Of a DNA stretch of 33,004 nt, positions 29,195-33,004 are shown in pieces. Position 1 is the stretch's first letter, and every line of letters starts with the position of its first letter. Made by a program: the position numbers and the translations under genes. The stretch comes from a bacterium. GTDB lineage: Bacteria; Ratteibacteria; UBA8468; B48-G9; JAFGKM01. The notes beneath the pieces are model-generated. The model made no database searches, was not told the origin of the DNA, and saw only the letters and a list, made by a program, of their open reading frames with translations. The stretch covers positions 1 to 33,004 of the forward strand of contig DAOOVW010000016.1 of NCBI GenBank assembly GCA_035370465.1. Direction: 5' to 3'.

Positions 29195-30934
29195 ATGAGA
29201 AAAAAAGGAATTGCTTTAATAGTAGTGTTAGTGATTGTTGTTCTCTTTTCTGCTTTCATATTGATAGTTGTCCTTTCTGCCACAAGTGCTATAAGAAGAG
29301 CACATTATTTTGATGATAAAACAACCGCTCTCACAATTGCTGAGGCAGGGCTCCAACAGGTTATTTACAACATGAATTACACAAATTATGATAGCGGTTA
29401 TTATCCTTTCGGAGTAAATTCTGATAACCCTTTAACACCTTCTTGGGATGAAACATCTGAAACACATATAGATACTTCTAATTTTGGTCCTCAGTCATCC
29501 TGTTCTGTAAGAATTTGTGATGGAACTGGTGAAGATACTCGTATTGTTTCAACAGGTAAATATAGAGGAAAACAGGCAAGAATATCTGTTGAAATAAGAA
29601 GTGCCAATCCAATAATAAGAGGAGATAAATTAAATGATGGAGTTGGAACTGAAACACAGGGAATCCCTGAGGCATTTAACAAACACACTATTTATGCAAA
29701 TACTATAGGCCCATTATCAGTTCCAAATAGTGTTACCATAAGAGGAAATATTTGTGCAGCTTTTTGGCCCTCTTCCTGCGATGCTATCGGAGAATATACA
29801 CTTACTGATACAAATGTTTCTATTGATACAATACCTCGCCTTGCTTCTGACCCCTCAGTAACTTTTCCCCCTAGCCCTGCTGATGATAATTATGCAGATA
29901 AGTATGATGCTTCTGGAAATAGAGTTGAAGGTGTGCCAACAGGGGATGTTAGTACTATAATAAATGATGGTGTTTGGTGGGATGGTGTAGATACATATTA
30001 TTTTGGGACGGATGATGGTACTGGGACTGATACTAATCACTATGTCTTTACTCCTCATTCTGTTAAAATTGAGGGAGCAAATGCAGTATTAACAAATGGA
30101 GTTAAAATAGGTAATTATTTTAAGTGCGATGGAGAAGTAAGAGTTGAAACTGCTGTATTTTCGGGAGATAATGCAGTAGTTGATGCAGAAACAATTACTA
30201 TACCTACTGGTGCAGAAATTGGTGAAATAGGGCCAACTTATTGTTTAATAGTTAAACCATCTACTTCATCTTCTTTAAGTATAGGTAATAATGTTACAAT
30301 AAATGGGGATTTTGGAATTTCACCTATTACTACACCAATAAATTTATCAGCAGGTTCAAATTTTAGAATAAATGGGTGTCTATTTACAAATGAAAGTTTA
30401 AATATAAATAGTCCTATTACAATCAATGCAAGTCCATCTACTAAAAAAGCAGGAATTTTGTTATATAGTAATGTTGATAAAACATTTGACTTGACAATTG
30501 CCAATTCAATAGGTATTACAACAGGAGAAAATCAGGTTGCAGGAATTATGGTTTATTTTGAGAAACCGTTGGGAGATGATTATAGTGGGAAAATTTCAAA
30601 TATCACAATTTCAGGTAATATAACTTTAAATGATACTGAAAATGATAAGTTTTTGCTTATAAATCAATCAGACAGTGGATATATTAATATTTCTTCAGAT
30701 ATAAATGGGAGTATTTATTCTGCATATTATGGAGGTTCCACTTCATCAATTACTCTAACGAATGGAAAAATATATGGTTCAATAATAACAAATGGGACTG
30801 TGAACTTAAATGGGGGAAGTATAATTTATAATTCAGAAGCATATAAAAAGGGCAAAGGAGATGTTTATAAAGGGTTTGTTGGGGGTAGGCGTGTTTATGT
30901 TCCAGTTCCAGGTAGTTGGAGAGTAGAGTGGTGA
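29195..30934 (+). CDS. PilX-like minor (pseudo)pilin with a long beta-rich ectodomain
   Basis: A 579-residue protein. The N-terminus MRKKGIALIVVLVIVVLFSAFILIVVLSA is a type IV prepilin-like signal: basic leader, cleavage expected after G5, then a hydrophobic helix. It is followed by the PilX-style stretch 'FDDKTTALTIAEAGLQQVIYN'. Position +5 of the mature protein is Val instead of the usual Glu, as in GspK/PilX-class minor subunits at the pilus tip. Residues about 150-560 are Ser/Thr/Asn/Gly-rich with recurring ITI-NG-type turns, suggesting a beta-helix or stacked sandwich outside the cell. The end is GFVGGRRVYVPVPGSWRVEW. The 84 nt encoding that end are repeated downstream. The protein is unusually long for a pilin. 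Confidence 0.7.
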   Translation: MRKKGIALIVVLVIVVLFSAFILIVVLSATSAIRRAHYFDDKTTALTIAEAGLQQVIYNMNYTNYDSGYYPFGVNSDNPLTPSWDETSETHIDTSNFGPQSSCSVRICDGTGEDTRIVSTGKYRGKQARISVEIRSANPIIRGDKLNDGVGTETQGIPEAFNKHTIYANTIGPLSVPNSVTIRGNICAAFWPSSCDAIGEYTLTDTNVSIDTIPRLASDPSVTFPPSPADDNYADKYDASGNRVEGVPTGDVSTIINDGVWWDGVDTYYFGTDDGTGTDTNHYVFTPHSVKIEGANAVLTNGVKIGNYFKCDGEVRVETAVFSGDNAVVDAETITIPTGAEIGEIGPTYCLIVKPSTSSSLSIGNNVTINGDFGISPITTPINLSAGSNFRINGCLFTNESLNINSPITINASPSTKKAGILLYSNVDKTFDLTIANSIGITTGENQVAGIMVYFEKPLGDDYSGKISNITISGNITLNDTENDKFLLINQSDSGYINISSDINGSIYSAYYGGSTSSITLTNGKIYGSIITNGTVNLNGGSIIYNSEAYKKGKGDVYKGFVGGRRVYVPVPGSWRVEW

Positions 30935-30940
30935 TTAAAT
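30851..30940 (+). repeat. Pilin-tail repeat R1 (within the intact gene)
   Basis: The last 28 codons of the pilin-like gene (30851-30934) plus TTAAAT. It is the parent of R2 (31420-31503; 81 of 84 positions identical) and shares 26 nt exactly with R3 (32180-32205). Confidence 0.85.
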
Positions 30941-30951
30941 AGAGGTGAGAT

Positions 30952-31158
30952 ATGGAAACACAAAAGAATATTGTAAATGATGTAGAAAATTTGAAAGAAG
31001 TTATAAGAAAAACGATTAAAGAAACAATAAAAGAAGAATTTTTCAAAATAAGGTTGGATTTAACTCCGGAAGTATCAGATAAGGAAATGGCAGAAATTGA
31101 GAAGAAATACAAAGAGCCCGATAAAAAAATGGTTTATTCTGAATGGTTAGATATTTGA
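30952..31158 (+). CDS. Putative antitoxin of module 1
   Basis: A 68-residue charged, mostly helical protein (NDVENLKEVIRKTIKETIKEEF, then PEVSDKEMAEIEKKYKEPDK, ending YSEWLDI). It lies 1 nt before a RelE-like toxin gene and has a GAGGTG ribosome site that starts just beyond repeat R1. Its position, size and acidic/helical make-up fit an antitoxin, but I do not recognise its family. Confidence 0.6.
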   Translation: METQKNIVNDVENLKEVIRKTIKETIKEEFFKIRLDLTPEVSDKEMAEIEKKYKEPDKKMVYSEWLDI

Positions 31159-31159
31159 A

Positions 31160-31417
31160 ATGAAGGTATTTTATTCTAATAGAGCATATAAATTTATAAA
31201 AGAACAAAAAATAGAGGAGAAAGTTAGGCAACTAATAAGAAAATTTATTCTTAAATATACTGGTGAAGACATAAATATAAATGTCAAGAAACTGAAAGGT
31301 AAATGGATAAATTATCATCGGATAAAAAGTGGGACGATAAGAATTATATTAAGAGTTGATAAAGATAATAATTGTATTTTTGTTGATACTGTTGATTTTA
31401 GGGGAAATATATATTAA
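31160..31417 (+). CDS. RelE/ParE-superfamily toxin of module 1
   Basis: An 85-residue basic protein with the RelE-fold layout: MKVFYSNRAYKFIKEQ (first strand and helix), a lysine-rich central helix, KLKGKWINYHRIKSGTIRIILRVDKDNNCIFVDTVDFRGNIY (the 'L.G....R.R.G..R..' strand series). Known relatives cleave mRNA on the ribosome or poison gyrase; which applies here is not clear. The pair is coupled (1-nt gap). Two nucleotides after the stop codon, repeat R2 begins. Confidence 0.7.
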   Translation: MKVFYSNRAYKFIKEQKIEEKVRQLIRKFILKYTGEDININVKKLKGKWINYHRIKSGTIRIILRVDKDNNCIFVDTVDFRGNIY

Positions 31418-31419
31418 AT

Positions 31420-31503
31420 GGGAAAGGAGATGTTTATAAAGGGTTTGTTGGAGGTAGGCGTGTTTATGTTCCAGTTCCAGGTAGTTGGAAAGTAGAGTGG
31501 TGA
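31420..31503 (+). repeat. Pilin-tail repeat R2 (gene-end remnant)
   Basis: Exactly 569 nt from R1. It would encode NGKGDVYKGFVGGRRVYVPV..., the last 28 codons of the pilin including its stop. The three differences from R1 are two synonymous glycine changes and one Arg-to-Lys, the pattern expected of a diverged pilin paralogue. No start or upstream pilin sequence precedes it. Confidence 0.85.
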
Positions 31504-31982
31504 AAAAATTAGAATTATACTTGGAAACATCTATTTTTGGATTTTACACTGATTTAAAAAGAGAAAATATTACTAAAAGAGAAAGTATAAGAGGACTTTT
31601 TGAACAGATAAAAAAGGATTATTTTATTGCATATACTTCTCCTTTGACAATTGCAGAACTTACAAAAATTCCAGATAAAGAGAAAAATATACTTTTAAAT
31701 TTGGTAAAACAATGTAAAATTGAAGTTGTGGATACTGAATATGAAGAACTTGTTAATTTAGTAAATAAATATAAAAATGAACGAATAATACCTGAAAAGT
31801 TTGAAGCGGACCTTTACCATGTTGGGTATGCTACAATTTTAAAAGTTGATATTCTGGTAAGTTTTAATATAAAACATATTGTGAAAGAAATAAATGCAAG
31901 AAAATTTAATGGAGTGAATTTAAGGGAAGGATATCCAATTATACAATTTAGGACACCAGAGGAGGTGCTTTATGAAGAGTAG
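31500..31982 (+). CDS. PIN-domain protein (VapC-like toxin of module 2)
   Basis: A 160-residue PIN-fold protein. The N-terminal strand LELYLETSIFGFYTD supplies the family's first acidic position (here Glu/Thr-Ser in the 'YLDTS' manner). AYTSPLTIAELTKI gives the second, and the C-terminal FEADLYHVGYATILKVDILVSFNIKHI carries the third (A.ILK.D.LVS.N..H). PIN toxins are magnesium RNases. I choose GTG 31500, which overlaps the stop of the pilin remnant R2; an in-frame TTG at 31485 lies inside the remnant. It overlaps the next small gene by 11 nt. Confidence 0.7.
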   Translation: MKKLELYLETSIFGFYTDLKRENITKRESIRGLFEQIKKDYFIAYTSPLTIAELTKIPDKEKNILLNLVKQCKIEVVDTEYEELVNLVNKYKNERIIPEKFEADLYHVGYATILKVDILVSFNIKHIVKEINARKFNGVNLREGYPIIQFRTPEEVLYEE

Positions 31983-32148
31983 AATTGAAAAAGATTTTTT
32001 GTTTATTCTCCATGACATAAGGGAAAGAGAGAATTTAATGAGGAAGAAGAAGAAAATATCCTCTGTTGAATGGTTGAGAGAAAATAAAAAATTGGCAGAA
32101 GAAACCTTAGGATATCCAATAAAAATGCTGGTAAAAAGTGAAAAATAA
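31972..32148 (+). CDS. Small partner of the PIN protein (putative antitoxin of module 2)
   Basis: A 58-residue protein: MKSRIEKDFLFILHDIRERE, a run of basic residues, then SSVEWLRENKKLAEETLGYP. It has a strong GAGGAGG ribosome site inside the end of the PIN gene and overlaps it by 11 nt. The toxin-first gene order is the reverse of classical vapBC. Assigned as partner by position only. Confidence 0.55.
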   Translation: MKSRIEKDFLFILHDIRERENLMRKKKKISSVEWLRENKKLAEETLGYPIKMLVKSEK

Positions 32149-32179
32149 AATTATGAGGGTTCACTTTCCACAAGTTAAC

Positions 32180-32205
32180 AGTTGGAGAGTAGAGTGGTGA
32201 TTAAA
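32180..32205 (+). repeat. Pilin-tail repeat R3 (26 nt)
   Basis: Identical to 30914-30939, covering the last six codons of the pilin, its stop and five bases beyond. It matches R1, not R2, at the sites where those differ, so it was not copied from R2. It sits 15 nt before the hicB start. Confidence 0.75.
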
Positions 32206-32219
32206 GAAGGAAGAATAAT

Positions 32220-32423
32220 ATGAGAAAAGAATTTACACTTGAATTCTGGATTGATGATGGATGGTATGTTGGAAAGTTAAAAGAAGTTCCAGGAATATTC
32301 AGTCAGGGAGAATCACTAAAAGAATTGAAAGAGAATATAAAAGAGGTATATTCTTTAATGAAAGAGGAATGGATGCCATTACCTTCCGGTGTACAGACAA
32401 AAGAAACAAAGGTTGAAGTGTGA
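32220..32423 (+). CDS. hicB: HicB-like antitoxin (module 3)
   Basis: A 67-residue HicB-family protein with the degenerate RNase H fold: FTLEFWIDDGWYVGKLKEVPGIFSQGESLKELKENIKEVYSLM. This is the 'W(Y)V...PG..(S/T)QG(E/D)(S/T).(E)E...N..E' pattern. The short form lacks a C-terminal DNA-binding domain. It precedes a damaged hicA by 1 nt and follows repeat R3. Confidence 0.8.
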   Translation: MRKEFTLEFWIDDGWYVGKLKEVPGIFSQGESLKELKENIKEVYSLMKEEWMPLPSGVQTKETKVEV

Positions 32424-32424
32424 A

Positions 32425-32602
32425 ATGACAGGATTTTATCAAAGAGTTAGTGGAAGATGGGTGTTATTTGAAAAGGCATGGAAAAAAACATGATATATAT
32501 GAAAACATTAAAAATGGCAAAAAGGCACCTGTTCCACGCCATTCAGAAATTAAAAATACTTTATGTGAATTGATAAGAAAGCAATTAGGAGTTGAAAAAT
32601 AA
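32425..32602 (+). pseudogene. hicA: HicA-like toxin gene broken by a frameshift
   Basis: From ATG 32425 the frame reads MTGF and then leaves the HicA frame. After removal of one T in the TTTT run (32434-32437) it reads MTGFIKELVEDGCYLKRHGK, then KHDIYENIKNGKKAPVPRHS and EIKNTLCELIRKQLGVEK, a typical 58-residue HicA ending at TAA 32600-32602. The 'RHGKKH' (active-site histidine region) and PVPRHSEI motifs are intact. Either the toxin is dead, it is made by frameshifting, or the run was misread. Confidence 0.75.
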
Positions 32603-32650
32603 TATTTTATAGGGGGGCAGGGAAAGGAATCTCCTCTCTTTGACAAAGGA
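32603..32650. other. Short spacer before the right composite repeat
   Basis: Contains GGGGGGCAGGGAAAGG and CCTCTCTTTGACAAAGG, fragments of the hairpin family; no gene. Confidence 0.4.
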
Positions 32651-32940
32651 TAAGATAAAACATGGTTGTCTCCGAAGGCTCGCCCGTTGGGCTACGCCCA
32701 GAGGGGTCCTTTGGATGTGAGAACCGGGTCCTTGAAAAAATAAGGTAAGGGCATTTTTATAAATCCATCCCGACCTTCCCTTTATAAGGGAAGGAGAGAT
32801 GCTTCCCCCTTTGAAAAACCGACTAAGGAAGCAAAGGGTAGCAAAGCAGAGTTGGTGCGTCATCCAAAAATACTCCCCTCTTTTATAAAGAGGGGCAGAG
32901 GGAGATTTTAAGAAGTGGATTTGTATAGATAGCACAACGG
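32651..32940 (+). repeat. Composite repeat, right copy (about 290 nt)
   Basis: Matches 26744-27038 almost base for base, offset 5904 nt over most of its length. It includes the nested hairpin (32661-32736, with the outer left arm partly eroded) and unit P copy H (32817-32940). The identity stops right after GCACAACGG. Confidence 0.9.
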
Positions 32941-33004
32941 GACAAGGGGGATTGTTCTACACAGGCAGTTTAAAATATAGCATACGAACCAGCCCTACGC
33001 AGAA
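32941..33004. other. Right edge of window
   Basis: 64 nt, including GGGGGATTG and CAGCCCTACG fragments; nothing recognisable as a gene. Confidence 0.3.

Overview
The window looks like a chromosomal contig from an AT-rich, Gram-negative-type (diderm) bacterium of an uncultured lineage. It carries an outer-membrane and LPS gene set (bamA, ompH/skp, lpxD, an lpxC-fabZ fusion, lpxA, lpxI, lolC/lolD). It also carries the arginine-phosphorylation protein-quality genes mcsA-mcsB-clpC, which are best known from Gram-positives. The LpxC-FabZ fusion, LpxI, a large FAD_oxidored-family protein and dense short palindromic repeats would fit a PVC/Omnitrophota-like candidate phylum. That placement is inference; no rRNA is present.

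Layout. 1-331: a minus-strand gene start that reads like ribosomal protein S16, and a decayed class-III aminotransferase tail. 442-1235: a sigma70-like promoter followed by a repeat island. 1239-2483: an MFS transporter. 2602-16263 (+): a compact run lolC-lolD-ilvE-mcsA-mcsB-clpC-bamA, then (after a second repeat island) ompH-lpxD-lpxC/fabZ, then (after a third repeat block) lpxA-lpxI, closed by a hairpin terminator. 16304-17554 (-): glutamate dehydrogenase behind a perfect-consensus promoter. 17738-23111 (-): a tightly packed operon EF-G-like / bifunctional nuclease / yebC / ruvC / ruvA / ruvB. 23428-26444 (+): FAD oxidoreductase, smpB and tmRNA. 26445-29100: a repeat-rich accessory zone holding a conserved 107-residue protein, tRNA(CAU) and tRNA-Pro(UGG). 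29195-32602: a PilX-like minor pilin followed by three small toxin-antitoxin-like modules. 32603-33004: another repeat block.

The core genes cooperate in building the outer membrane (lipid A synthesis, lipoprotein export, beta-barrel insertion), removing damaged proteins (McsA/McsB/ClpC and the SmpB-tmRNA tag) and resolving recombination junctions (RuvABC).

The most unusual content is in the non-coding and accessory DNA. (a) Palindromes appear to have been inserted inside the loops of other palindromes, in several repeat families. (b) Both tRNA genes have duplicated 3' ends: one has a 16-nt direct duplication flanking a 101-nt insert that carries a repeat unit, the other a tandem array of tRNA-tail copies with a swapped central hairpin. 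(c) The three toxin-antitoxin-like modules are separated by copies of the 3' end of the neighbouring pilin gene. (d) A composite repeat of about 290 nt occurs almost identically 5.9 kb apart and brackets the accessory zone.
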